Assembly: GCF_000315625.1 (NCBI RefSeq)
Contig: NW_005434649.1
Location: forward strand, 494,882 to 558,881
DNA length: 64,000 bases
Direction of reading: 5' to 3'
Source of the DNA: Guillardia theta CCMP2712
Taxonomy: Eukaryota > Cryptophyceae > Pyrenomonadales > Geminigeraceae
Shown here: positions 1 through 10,000 of the stretch, in pieces
How positions within the stretch are numbered: the stretch's first letter is position 1
Layout: each line of letters opens with the position of its first letter
Position numbers and translations under genes: made by a program
The notes under the pieces: generated by a model
The model's database searches: none
What the model saw: only the letters and a program-made list of their open reading frames with translations
What the model was told of the DNA's origin: nothing

Positions 1-929
1 ATGCCTGTTTCTCCTTTGATTGTCTCTATTGGGATTATCACATTCTTTACAGTTCCATAGCTGCGTACAAGATACATGTAATAACTTAAACCTAAGGGTT
101 GAACAGGTTTGAGGATCAAAGTGGAGCCCTTCTTGGATTGATAGGGCATGCGAAAGCACCTATTGTCTGAATAGATCCTAATATCTATGATTGGTTTAGG
201 GAATTGGCTATCAAATAAGAAGAATTCAGAATCAAATAGATCTCTAAAGACTTGCCTCTGTTTCCATTCAAACAAGAAAGGGAGTATGATATGATACGAA
301 ACCTTATATGACCCTTTGCAGGATAATCCACAGGATTCTAGTATCACTGTATCATCCTTAGAAATGTTCAAATCAAAATGATTGTTTACAATGTTCACTA
401 AGTTGGAACATAGGTTCATAATCTTATCGAAAATAGGAAAGATGCCCTTCTCTCTCTGTTTATCATATTCTTGGGCCTGATTAATATTCTCTATGATATA
501 ATCTATATCAATAGGAAATTTGACAAGATCATCATTTCCTAGTATCTCATATCCATGGAAATTATGTAGGAAGATAGGATGCTTATAATGCACCAATGCA
601 TACTGCTTGCTTCCAGGCTTAGCATCCGGGTCAGGAGTGTCTCTTGCAATCTTCACATTGGCTCTGTTCTTGATATGTAGATCACTTGTGTTCTGTAGAA
701 GCCCATCCTTCCCATCCTTCAGACGATAAAACCAATTCACTTCCTGAATAAGTGTGGTTTGAAGGAATTCATACAGGATGTTACGGGTTTTCCTTTTGAT
801 ACGCTCAAATTGTCCTAATTGTCTTGCTTTCAATCCAATACGGACAAATGATCTCAACTCATTTGTCTTGAAGTGTTCATATATCGTATTGTCATCAGTA
901 TCTTCCTTAGATGGAAAATATAATCGCAT
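1..929 (-). CDS. Archaeo-eukaryotic primase (AEP/PrimPol-like), C-terminus beyond window
   Basis: Reading the minus strand from the ATG at 929 gives 309 codons without a stop, running off position 1. Near residues 200-215 there is a Gly-Ser-Tyr-Lys-Val-Ser-Tyr-His-Ile-Ile segment. Near residues 250-280 there is Ile-Asp-Ile-Arg-Ile-Tyr-Ser followed by Arg-Cys-Phe-Arg-Met-Pro and Lys-Lys-Gly-Ser. This spacing (K.SYHII, then D..iYs..R.fR....K.gs) is that of the herpes/NCLDV/virophage branch of AEP primases, which make primers and sometimes DNA at viral replication forks. No helicase domain is visible because the 3' part is missing. The gene has no introns and is followed 46 bp upstream by another same-strand gene. 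Family assignment comes from motif recognition alone. Confidence 0.72.
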   Translation of the reverse strand, partial: MRLYFPSKEDTDDNTIYEHFKTNELRSFVRIGLKARQLGQFERIKRKTRNILYEFLQTTLIQEVNWFYRLKDGKDGLLQNTSDLHIKNRANVKIARDTPDPDAKPGSKQYALVHYKHPIFLHNFHGYEILGNDDLVKFPIDIDYIIENINQAQEYDKQREKGIFPIFDKIMNLCSNLVNIVNNHFDLNISKDDTVILESCGLSCKGSYKVSYHIILPFLFEWKQRQVFRDLFDSEFFLFDSQFPKPIIDIRIYSDNRCFRMPYQSKKGSTLILKPVQPLGLSYYMYLVRSYGTVKNVIIPIETIKGETG

Positions 930-975
930 GCTACTTTGCTATTATAACTAATAAATTTGTTTATATGGTTTTTAC

Positions 976-1281
976 TCACTTATGTGGAGTATTAGCTTCA
1001 TTCTTTTCCATAATCTTTTTCTGATAATACCTCCTACTTTGCTCCTTAATTCGTTCCCTATATTCTGGATCATTTTTGTACCTCTCATTCCTATATTTAC
1101 GGATACTCTCATTAACTTTTTCTCTAAATTCAGGATTTGTCTCATACCGTATTCTATTGCATCTGTTTATTACATCATACACAACTGTCTTTATTGTTCC
1201 ATCATCCTTCCTCCGTTGAATAAACTCTTTTGATTTCTTCCGGCTATACTCTCTCTCCGCTGCTCTCTTCTCCTCTTCCAT
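976..1281 (-). CDS. Small basic protein with two Pro-Glu-(Tyr/Phe)-Arg-Glu repeats
   Basis: A 101-residue, highly charged helix-prone protein starting at the ATG at 1281. Two copies of a roughly 24-residue unit are visible, each with an Asn/Asp-Pro-Glu-aromatic-Arg-Glu core and a following Arg-Lys/Arg-Tyr run. Such Tyr/Arg/Glu-rich repeats are common next to DNA-binding or endonuclease modules in large DNA viruses, but no catalytic motif is present here. The AT-rich composition and tight spacing match its neighbours, so it is treated as part of the same element. Function unknown; a nucleic-acid-binding role is a guess from charge only. Confidence 0.55.
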   Translation of the reverse strand: MEEEKRAAEREYSRKKSKEFIQRRKDDGTIKTVVYDVINRCNRIRYETNPEFREKVNESIRKYRNERYKNDPEYRERIKEQSRRYYQKKIMEKNEANTPHK

Positions 1282-1324
1282 GTTATTTATAACTATATAT
1301 GGGAATTGTTTATGTATTTATTGG

Positions 1325-1876
1325 TTATCTACACAATGATTTCATGCTGTTTTCTATTGTCTTGAGAAAATTAATTCTATTCTGTCTTGTGAAGGTCTTT
1401 ATGTCATTAAAAGAACCCTTCAGTTTATTTATTATTGACACTACATCATCCTTATCCTTCTCTTGTGCTTGTTTCAACTTTTTATTCTCTGCTTTTAAAT
1501 CTTCTATGATCTGTTTATTCTTCTTTATCTCATTCTTCAGGTCACGATTCGCCCCCATCAGATGTGCATTGTGTATAGATAAGATCGCATTCTCTCTTCT
1601 TTCTGTATCATTCCGCAAGTCTTGAAAGATTTGTACAAACTCTGAGATCACATCTGAATATGTTCTCTCTTTGTCTTCAATTTCATTTATCATCGCATAA
1701 TCCTTGTATGTAAACCTCAATACATGTTCTTTTGTGTATTGCGATTCACATAGCTTTATACGGTTATTGTATCTACATAAAGGACATTGAAACAATATTA
1801 CTGGGTAATATTCTTCATTATACTTCACTATATTCTTATCTCTACCATCTATCATATTATTCACATCATAATACAA
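1325..1876 (-). CDS. Zinc-knuckle-like plus coiled-coil protein of the island
   Basis: The frame is open from a TAG near 1985 down to 1325. The first in-frame ATG is eight codons inside the track start (a TTG codon at 1876), so the true start may be that Met, an upstream non-ATG codon, or a lost 5' part. About 35 residues in, a Cys-Pro-Leu-Cys pair is followed by a third Cys, suggesting a small zinc-binding site. From about residue 105 to 145 the protein is Lys/Glu-rich heptad coiled coil. It has no introns. Function is not recognised; it could be a structural or regulatory protein of the element. Confidence 0.5.
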   Translation of the reverse strand: MYYDVNNMIDGRDKNIVKYNEEYYPVILFQCPLCRYNNRIKLCESQYTKEHVLRFTYKDYAMINEIEDKERTYSDVISEFVQIFQDLRNDTERRENAILSIHNAHLMGANRDLKNEIKKNKQIIEDLKAENKKLKQAQEKDKDDVVSIINKLKGSFNDIKTFTRQNRINFLKTIENSMKSLCR

Positions 1877-1984
1877 TGCAGCTTGCTCTGATAAATCTTT
1901 TAACTCATAATGTGATAAGATCTCATTTATTCTTTCATTCGATCTGAATGAATCAAATAATATAGAATATATTATAGTACACTA

Positions 1985-2165
1985 GTAGTATATGTAAATG
2001 TATTTTTAGAAATCATGCATTTTAATAGTATTCATGCATTTTATCTTTTGGTCTTTAAATTTAAGTTGTAATGAAATTCGAAATAGATGGGATTTTGCAT
2101 TTCACTTATGCATTTTTAGTGCTTTTATGCATATTGGTCTTTAAGGTCTTTAATATAAATGAGGC
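1985..2165. repeat. AT-rich border with ATGCATTTT and GGTCTTTAA repeats
   Basis: The non-coding end of the island holds repeated short words: TGCATTTTA-type units near 2014, 2034, 2096 and 2119, and GGTCTTTAA near 2050 and twice in tandem near 2132-2151. They stop just before the GC-rich host DNA at about 2165. This may be the inner part of a terminal repeat, or a promoter region for the leftward genes, which also has TATA-like DNA near 1960-1975. Confidence 0.4.
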
Positions 2166-2524
2166 TATTTCGGCCTAGTCGGGGCGACTAATTAGGAAGT
2201 CGAGGACCCACCCCCTGCCCCCGATCTGACGATTTGCAGAGGCTGCCAGGTACTGAAGATTCACGCCGGTCCACACCGGCACCGGTAGTTACTGGGGCCA
2301 GAAAACACCGGTCTGAAGGGGTGGGCACCCACCCTCGAACCAGCAAAGTGACTTCACAAGGAGTCCCATTACCACCCCTACCCCCTCTTCTTAGTTCCTA
2401 CTAGGCTCCTCTTGCTAGTGGCTCTGCATTTCTTGAGAGGATGGTTGGCGCGGGCAATTCGCCATGATCAGAGGTCGCCGTGCGCTGAGGACGTAGGAAG
2501 ATTGAGCGAGCTTCAGCTGAAGTG
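2166..2524. other. Leader region of the CC1-box gene
   Basis: GC-rich DNA between the island and the next ATG. Several copies of CACCGG/CCGGTG lie at 2260-2320, but no convincing ORF or RNA gene is present. It probably holds the promoter and 5' UTR of the gene starting at 2525. Confidence 0.4.
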
Positions 2525-5500
2525 ATGGAGATGGAACAGAAGTACAAGGAACTGCAGGAACTCTTGCAGCAGCGAGAGCAAGATCTCATGGCCGCTACCG
2601 ACATAGGGGAAATGCTGCTGGAGCGAAACAGGAGCCTGAACGACAAGATCAATGCCCTAACCCTTAGAATCCAAGAGATGGAAGAAGAAAGATTGTGTGC
2701 TTCAGCATCTGACGAAGATGAGAACATGAGAACCTCGTTGGAGCTTGAGCATGAGACTGAGCTCTCAAGTAGAGTTTTCCGGCGTGAAACCTCGCTTCAA
2801 GATGCTGTGGGAGAGCTCAACAACTCCCTCATCATCAACGACAAACTTCGCAGTATCATCCAGCGCCTGGAAAGCACAATATCTGAGATGTCATACCAGT
2901 CTGCGGAGGCAACAGCCTTCATGTCCTGGAAGCTGTCGACGGACCGATCACACAGGAGCAAATTGAAAGAAGAGCTACAATCGCTAGAGAGGCAGCTTGA
3001 TGACACTAGTGCGTTATGGAAGCAAGGAAACGATCAATCCATGACAGAGATATCCAAGCTGCAAGCTCTCAACTCCGATCTTCGTCGGCAAGTAATGGAT
3101 CTGTCATCCGAAAATGAAGAACTCCAAAAGAAATTAAAAGAAGAAAGATCCAGGAGCCATGACGTCTCGCAAGCCCTGAAGAAAGAACATGTCCAGGTCA
3201 CCACACTCACTGATGACCTTCACAGATCCAAGACAGTGATGCTGCAGCAGAAAGAAGATTTCAGCAAGCAGATCTCAACGCTCGAGGCACAGCTAAAGAT
3301 TGTGCATGAGGAACTTGCACAGAAGGAAAGCACCTGTCAACAGCTGCGAAGTGATTTAGATGAAAGCAAGAGCGGATATCATGTCCTTGCTCATGTACTG
3401 CAGCAAACAATCGATAATGTGAAGGCTGAACAGCACCAGATGGAGGAGGATAGGGTATGTTGGAGGCAAGCTTCCAATCAAATGGAAGTTATCCTTCGAT
3501 CGATGGATGATCAATCAGCAAAGCTACACCAGCAGATGAACTTCATTGTGTTGAATGCCTCCACCTTGACTGAATCCACAAGAAATGGGATCTCTAAGAT
3601 TGCTGATCTTTCAGAAGAATGCAGCTCTGTGTTAAAGGAGGCAAATCAATATCTTGATTCGGAAGTCAAGCAGTCGATGAATTTGCGTGATCAACTCATG
3701 GAAACTATGAAAGTCAAATGCGATGCTGAGCAAATGTATAAAATTGAAGCTCAGAATATGTATGCAGTAATAGCATCTTTGAACGATACCATTTCCAACT
3801 TCGAGAACCAGATATTCAGCAAACTTCAAGCTGTAATTGATGAAAATGCTTCATCCGCTGTAAAGTTGGAAAATGTTTACTCTTTTTCCGATAACAAGCT
3901 GGGCAATATTTGCAGGGCATTGGAGTCAGATATTGAACACGCTCTCTCGACCCTGAAATCTGCACAAGATGTTTCAAGCTCCAAAATGAGTGCGAGTGTA
4001 CAAAATCAGAATGAAAGAAAAGCTTTGATGGATGAAATAATCCATTTGAAGGAATTAACGAATCTTCATGACAAACAAGTCGCAGATGTCATCGTTCCCC
4101 TGAAATCTTTAAGCTCAAGATATTTGGTGCAGCAGGCAGACATTGATGTCAAGGAGTTGGCGACACTCGTGAACGAGCTTTCACGGTCAGCCGAAACCGA
4201 AGTGCTATTGACGTCAAAAGCACTTCAAAGTCTTGAGCATGAAATAGAAGCGATTTCCAGAACTCAGTCTGAAATCATGTCAAGGTATAAGAACCAAAGG
4301 GAGGAAACAACATCGACCTTCACGACATTCCAGAACCAGTTGAGAATCCTCGAGAAGAAGGAGATTCAATTTGAGCAAATTACAGAACAGATCACACACT
4401 ACCTCGCTCAAAAAGAAGCTGAATGCTCCAGCCTCACACTCGAAGTACTAGAGGCAAGACAAAAGATGGCAGAGATGGAGAAGGTGGTGCAAGAAGAAAA
4501 CGCTTTAGCTGATGATTGGGAATCCAAACTAGAAAATGAGAAGCGAAATCTCGAGCTTGCTCTGAGCTCGGCTCAACTAGCAGAGCATGGCCAACGAAAG
4601 GAATTAAACCAGACAAAGACACAGCTGGAAGAGACAAGGGCAGAGATGGAGGGGACGAGGTCAGAGCTGGAGGGGACGAGGGCAGAGCTGGAGGGGACGA
4701 GGACGGAGCTGGAGGGGACGAGGACGGAGCTGGAGGGGACGAGGACGGAGCTGGAGCAGACCCGAAAGGCGCTGGCAGCATCGGAGGCCGAGTGCCTGAG
4801 GCTCACGTCAGAGGCGCACAAGGAGATGTCGGAGACGGCGAGGGCTGCGGAGGAGGAGAAGACCATGATGCGACAGGCTCTAGAGAGGACGAGGACTGAG
4901 CTGGAGGGGACGAGGGCAGAGCTGGAGGGGACGAGGGCAGAGCTGGAGGGGACGAGGGCAGAGCTGGAGGGGACAAGGGGAGAGCTGGAGGGGACGAGGA
5001 CGGAGCTGGAGGGGACGAGGACGGAGCTGGAGGGGACGAGGGCAGAGCTGAAGGGGACGAGGACGGAGCTGGAGCAGACCCGAAAGGCGCTGGCAGCATC
5101 GGAGGCCGAGTGCCTGAGGCTCACGTCAGAGGCGCACAAGGAGATGTCGGAGACGGCGAGGGCTGTGGAGGAGGAGAAGACCATGATGCGACAGGCTCTA
5201 GAGGGGACGAGGACTGAGCTGGAGGGGACGAGAGCGGAGCTGGAGGGGACGAGGACGAAGCTGGAGGGGACGAGGACGGAGCTGGAGGGGACGAGGACGG
5301 AGCTGGAGGGGACGAGGACGGAGCTGGAGCAGACGCGACTTGCTCTGGTAGAGACTGCGAGGGCTGCGGAGGAACGGAAGCATTCAGATGAGCACTGGAG
5401 GGTAGGTTTTACATGTGAAGTTGTACGGTGTTGCAAGGAGATTTCAGGGTGTGTACACTGGATCAACGCGGAACTTGTAGTTTCCGATGTTGGGAGCGTT

Positions 5501-6823
5501 TTCTTGACACTGAGCGATCAACTAGAGAAGGTGCAGGGCGACCTGAATCAGGTGCTGGGTCAGATCTTGTGCATTCAGAAGGACAACGCGATCTTGGACG
5601 AGGAGCTTCAGATCTTTGCGGAGGATGCCGAGTGCAGCTTCGAGGAGTTGTACCTCATGACGAAGGAGAAGGAGGAGCGGTGCAACAAGATGAACAGGGA
5701 TGTGGCTGAACAGCGCTCCTGCATCCGGCAGCTTGGAAGTCTGCTGAAGGAGGCAGTAGACATAGGGCATATGGCCGGAGAGCTGGCGAGGAGATTGATG
5801 CGGCAACAACATGAGTTTGCTGAATTGGAAAAGAGCCTAACGATCTCGACGCGCCCTGAGGCCTCGATGTGCTTGCTGGGCAAGGATGCCTTCGCCCCTC
5901 GATCGCAGGAGGAGTTGGTGGAGGAGCTGAAGGAGGTGTGCGGGAAGTTGTTCTACGAGATGATGGAGGTGGAGAGGAGGTGGACGAGCAGGCGACAGCA
6001 GACGAGGGTTCCCCTCAGCCTGGCTCGGAGGTCGGAGGCTTCTTCCCTTGGCTCACAGGACTGCGAGTTGACGGACAGAGACTACCTCAGCCTCCTCTCG
6101 TGCGTTGAAAGGGATCTGCGACAAGCCTTTGCCCTGCTCCTGGAGTTCCGCTCCCCCGAATGTCTTCCGAGCAAGGGTTTGCAAGTGAGAGGCAGTGGAG
6201 GAGCCGGAGAAGGGCCGGGAGCCGTCAGTGCAGGCGCGGGCGAGCATGTAGATGAGCGAGGGGGCAGCTCGGCTGCGATGCATGCGAGGCTGGAGGAGGC
6301 GAAGAGGCAGGTCAGGTACCACGAGGCCAAGAGGGAAGAGGTGCGAGCAGAGTTCAACCGGTTCAAGGAGATCTCCGCGTGCAGGGAGAAGGAGCTTCAA
6401 GGGCAGGTGAAGCTGCTGCAGGAGAAGTTGTCCTCGTACGAGAAGAGCATGGGAAGGAGCAGCGATACAGATCCTCAGGTCAGCCCAGACAGTTCGGCCC
6501 TCCGGGATCGGATGAGCTTCGTTGACACGCTGCACGGGCTGGAGATCGAGGAGCTGTACTGCCAGATTCTGATCCTCACGCGCAATGGCAACCAGCTCAT
6601 TGACACCATCGCTGATCTGCGGACCCAAAACTTTGTCGGAAGAGACGAGAAGAACAACAGAATGGCCAAGATGAATGAGATCCGCCGGGAGATCCACGAG
6701 TACCTGTGCTTGTGTAGACAGCAGGAAGGCGAACTGATCGCAGACGACCTTCGACGCGTCATGTCCAAGTCAAGGATCAAGCGTGACGGACACACGTCAG
6801 CCTACTCTACGGCTGTGAGATGA
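2525..6823 (+). CDS. Long coiled-coil protein with N-terminal CC1-box (dynein-adaptor-like)
   Basis: A single open exon of 1432 codons. The track start is a GTG; the adjacent ATG at 2525 is the better start (another in-frame ATG is at 2531). Almost the whole protein is heptad coiled coil. Residues about 20-35 read AATDIGEMLLERN, matching the CC1-box (AAxxG..LL..N) by which BICD, HAP1/TRAK and Spindly-type adaptors bind the dynein light intermediate chain. Residues about 700-945 are an expansion of a 7-residue unit LEGTRTE/LEGTRAE, interrupted by two almost identical 50-residue blocks. The C-terminal 500 residues are less repetitive and may hold the cargo-binding part. I infer a cytoskeletal adaptor or scaffold; cargo is unknown. 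No intron is needed: removing the GT-AG-like stretch 5402-5447 would create a stop. Confidence 0.75.
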   Translation: MEMEQKYKELQELLQQREQDLMAATDIGEMLLERNRSLNDKINALTLRIQEMEEERLCASASDEDENMRTSLELEHETELSSRVFRRETSLQDAVGELNNSLIINDKLRSIIQRLESTISEMSYQSAEATAFMSWKLSTDRSHRSKLKEELQSLERQLDDTSALWKQGNDQSMTEISKLQALNSDLRRQVMDLSSENEELQKKLKEERSRSHDVSQALKKEHVQVTTLTDDLHRSKTVMLQQKEDFSKQISTLEAQLKIVHEELAQKESTCQQLRSDLDESKSGYHVLAHVLQQTIDNVKAEQHQMEEDRVCWRQASNQMEVILRSMDDQSAKLHQQMNFIVLNASTLTESTRNGISKIADLSEECSSVLKEANQYLDSEVKQSMNLRDQLMETMKVKCDAEQMYKIEAQNMYAVIASLNDTISNFENQIFSKLQAVIDENASSAVKLENVYSFSDNKLGNICRALESDIEHALSTLKSAQDVSSSKMSASVQNQNERKALMDEIIHLKELTNLHDKQVADVIVPLKSLSSRYLVQQADIDVKELATLVNELSRSAETEVLLTSKALQSLEHEIEAISRTQSEIMSRYKNQREETTSTFTTFQNQLRILEKKEIQFEQITEQITHYLAQKEAECSSLTLEVLEARQKMAEMEKVVQEENALADDWESKLENEKRNLELALSSAQLAEHGQRKELNQTKTQLEETRAEMEGTRSELEGTRAELEGTRTELEGTRTELEGTRTELEQTRKALAASEAECLRLTSEAHKEMSETARAAEEEKTMMRQALERTRTELEGTRAELEGTRAELEGTRAELEGTRGELEGTRTELEGTRTELEGTRAELKGTRTELEQTRKALAASEAECLRLTSEAHKEMSETARAVEEEKTMMRQALEGTRTELEGTRAELEGTRTKLEGTRTELEGTRTELEGTRTELEQTRLALVETARAAEERKHSDEHWRVGFTCEVVRCCKEISGCVHWINAELVVSDVGSVFLTLSDQLEKVQGDLNQVLGQILCIQKDNAILDEELQIFAEDAECSFEELYLMTKEKEERCNKMNRDVAEQRSCIRQLGSLLKEAVDIGHMAGELARRLMRQQHEFAELEKSLTISTRPEASMCLLGKDAFAPRSQEELVEELKEVCGKLFYEMMEVERRWTSRRQQTRVPLSLARRSEASSLGSQDCELTDRDYLSLLSCVERDLRQAFALLLEFRSPECLPSKGLQVRGSGGAGEGPGAVSAGAGEHVDERGGSSAAMHARLEEAKRQVRYHEAKREEVRAEFNRFKEISACREKELQGQVKLLQEKLSSYEKSMGRSSDTDPQVSPDSSALRDRMSFVDTLHGLEIEELYCQILILTRNGNQLIDTIADLRTQNFVGRDEKNNRMAKMNEIRREIHEYLCLCRQQEGELIADDLRRVMSKSRIKRDGHTSAYSTAVR
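4618..5340 (+). repeat. Coding 21-bp tandem repeat with a duplicated long block
   Basis: The DNA repeats GAGCTGGAGGGGACGAGG-type 21-bp units that encode LEGTR(T/A)E. Two long blocks starting near 4750 and 5071 are nearly identical and encode the same 50-residue spacer. The pattern shows unequal crossing-over or replication slippage in phase with the coiled-coil heptad, so length can change without breaking the helix. Confidence 0.85.
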
Positions 6824-7094
6824 AGTCCAGGAACGAGTGAATAGAGTAGAGTAGAGCACCGCAAAGTAGAGCAGAGCCGAGCCGAGCCGAGTAGAGTAGA
6901 GTGAGACTAGCGTGACGAAAGAATAGATGATCCTTCTTGAAAGGGCAGCAGATTGAATAAATCAGATCAAATTGAGTGTTGCTGGCGGATCTAGTCGCTG
7001 ACAGTGAGTGTCCCTTCGAGCTTTCAACCTTTAATCCACTTCACTCCGATCACGAAATCTACAGCATCTCCACCTTCTCCTGCCTTGTAACTTC
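6824..7094. other. Convergent 3' region with TAGAG/CCGAG repeats and poly(A) signal
   Basis: Just after the stop codon, 6841-6905 is made of TAGAG and CCGAG pentamers. An AATAAA lies near 6956 on the plus strand. The DNA up to 7094 shows no further gene and separates two convergent genes. Confidence 0.5.
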
Positions 7095-10000
7095 TCATTC
7101 AATCAGTCCTTCCAGAGGCCTTCTGTTTGTAGAGCCAGGCTTCTGTCCTGGAGCTGCAGCCATGTCAACGAGCAGGTAAGGCACGCATGGATTCTTACTC
7201 GTTGGCCGCCTCCTGCCCAAGGGCCCCTGGCTCCCACCTGCGGATCGGCTGTCCAGCAGCTGCAGATCCCAGTGAGTGAAGCCCCACTCCATCGCACACA
7301 CTCACCGTCAGATCTGTGGTGGAGTACGAGCGATTCGCCGAGATAGACTTGTCTTGCAATGCCTTGAGCAACTGACGCAGCTCTGCCATCTCCGACAGGT
7401 AGTAGCCAGCGTGCGATGGACGCAAGCCAACGGTACAAGCGTAGACAGCGCAGTTTCCTTGCTCGCTAAACCTCTGACGGTCGCGGATCAAAGCAAACAT
7501 GTCCTGTCAACCAGTCACAACAACAACGTATGGAGCACGGACACACGTACCTCATCACTCCGATCATCACCCACACACAAGACGAAGTCGACCGGCTTCT
7601 TCTTCTCAATCGTCCTCAGAAGCAGCTCAACGGCGACCCCTTTGTTGATTGTCTTTGGTCGAACTTCAACGCGGCACTGGCCGGGAATGACGTCAACCTC
7701 GTCGCTCTCCAGGATGTCTTCGAGGTGATCTGTCAGCTCCCTTGCCTGCATGGCTCCCCAGTCTTGATCGCAATCAGCATAATGCCAAACCAACGAGCAA
7801 GCCTTTTCTTGAATGTATGTTCCATGTACTCTGTCTGTGTACATTCTCAACAACTTCCTTGCTCTTTCTTTCCACGAGAGATCAAGTTCCTCTGTCAAGT
7901 TCTCCCAGTTTGCTTTTCCCCATCTGTAGAAGCAGCCATTCTCAGCTGTAACCCCTAGATTTGCCCAGTACTGCTCCCAAGTCTCCTTGGGAAACCATTC
8001 TTGCACCATGGCCTTCTCCTGCGAGCTGAGCAAGAACACAGTGTTCCTCTCGTCCTTGGCCAGGGCCTTGATCGACTCGATGAAGTCCATGTCAGGTCGG
8101 CTCGGCGTCGCGCCTCGAGCGCCGTATCTTCTTGCGTCCACCATGAGATTTCCGACCAGAGAGTGCGGGGCATACGCAGAGCCATAGTCGAGCAGAATCA
8201 CACGACGGCTGCTGCGTTTGTACTTCTCGACAACCTCCGGGATGTCAAGATGGGTATATACACAGTTGGCTTCCAGTCGAAGGAATCGACTGTCAGGGCC
8301 CAAGCCCAGTCCAGGAGTTCCACTATCTTCCTTGCGAGCGTTGGAGATGTCGTTGAGGATCGAATGTGCCCACTTGTCAATGTCGTAATTTGATACGAAC
8401 TGGTACAGACGCTTCAACCTGTGCTGCCTATCTGCCTGTGAGAGCTGCAAGGCTTTCTCGACGGCGTCTACCACGCAATCCACATTCCACGGATTCATAG
8501 AGAACGAACCCGAAAGAACGCGGGAGCATCCTAGGAATTCAGACACGCACAAGGGAGCAGTTTGCTTCTCCGAGCACATGACGAACTCGAAGGGAGACCA
8601 GTCAAGACCAGTTCGTACAGAAGTATTCAAGTACAGCTGACCGAGCCCAAAGTATGCCAACCGGATTTTTGGGTTCTCCTCATAAGGGCCGATAAGTCTC
8701 ACAGAGCCCGGAAATTCATCGTTAATTTTGCTTGCCAGCTCCTCAATCTGCTCGAGTTCCTTCCTCTGGGACTCTAGCAATTCAGTCGCAGCGTAAGTGC
8801 TGTGAGAATGCTCAGATCAAAGTCAAATGATTCCATTCTGTTACCTATACGGCCTCCTCAAGAGCTGGACGAGAACCAGTTTACCATACCAAACGTGCGA
8901 AGAAAACCTCATCAAAGTTTCGAAGGCCGTCAACTTCAAGCTGATGCCACTGAGGCGATCGATCTTGTCACAGCTTACGATGACAGTCTTACCGTCGAAC
9001 TCCTACAGAGAGATTCACCCAAGACACGTGAAAAGGTCAGCATAAACATTACCTTTTGAAGCTGCTCCTTAATGTTGACTACGTCTTGTGAGTCTCGGAG
9101 CTCGCGGGTGCCAGACACATCGAAGCCGATGAGACCACACCTGACGTTCACTCTCCGACCATTGAAGTCTACTCCAATGAGACCTCTTCTTGATCTGTGC
9201 TCGAGACCGAGCAACCGAGAGCAACAATGCAGGAAATGCCTTGCATACTCAAACAGATCGAAGCTGATCAGATCTGAGCAGAGCAATGCGCAGAGAAGCT
9301 CAATACGAACAGGAAGCACCCTAAAAACTTCGGTACTGGGGAAAACAGACAAGAACGAGTATCCAATATGGGCAGAAGGGCATTTCCTGCTTGCATAGTG
9401 CGGAACCAACATCATTTCGTAATCCAAAACCCAAATGCGATCGGTGGGAGAGTGTGGTCCTCCTTGAGAGACTGGCATCAGCGCTAGATCCGAGTAGACC
9501 TTGTTCACTTTTTCGTATTCGTGCCACAATTCCCATTGCCAGCAAGATTCACTTCCTTCTTCGGCCAGTTCAATGATATGGTGGAACAAAGGTGAAAGCA
9601 CGCTCTGACAAAAAATATCGAAGACCCTGTTCGATTCAACGCACATCAGATTGATGCAGAATGCAAAGAGTCCATGCATACCTGTAGGCGAGATTCTGAT
9701 CCAAGAATACGGGATAGCAGCACCAATCCTTAATCAAACGCTCTTTCACTTGCGCTTGATCTTCTTCTGGAACATGGATGCCAATCCAACCTACATACTT
9801 GAAATTCCTCTTCCTGTAAAAATTTGTGTGTCACAATAGGATCGAGTCATTAACAGCGACACGACTGTTGGAAACAAAGAGAAGCGGGGAAAGAACGAAG
9901 AAAGAGAGGCCGAAAGATAGAGCAACTTGCAGCTTCACTGACTTGTTTCTCAGCTTCGACACAGCTCTAAGTTGATCCCACTCGAACTCGTACTTTCCAG

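Larger units (their letters stand above)
1..2165. mobile_element. AT-rich virus-like island (right end of an endogenous DNA element)
   Basis: The first 2.1 kb is strongly AT-rich, has no intron signals and carries three same-strand genes separated by only about 45 bp each. The DNA after about 2165 is GC-rich and intron-containing. The leftmost gene is an AEP-type primase, a replication gene typical of virophages, polinton-like viruses and large DNA viruses of protists. The window shows only one end, so type, size and target-site duplications cannot be judged. I infer an integrated element. A recently acquired viral fragment, or an assembly join to a viral contig, are alternatives. Confidence 0.6.

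Noticed and set aside
5402-5447. GT...AG stretch inside the coiled-coil gene that looks like a 46-nt intron
   Set aside because: Removing it shifts frame and gives a stop within about 11 codons; the unspliced frame stays open to 6823.
4434-5466. Long antisense ORFs rich in Ser/Pro/Leu opposite the coiled-coil gene
   Set aside because: They are frame shadows of the 21-bp coding repeat; composition follows the repeat and not a protein family.
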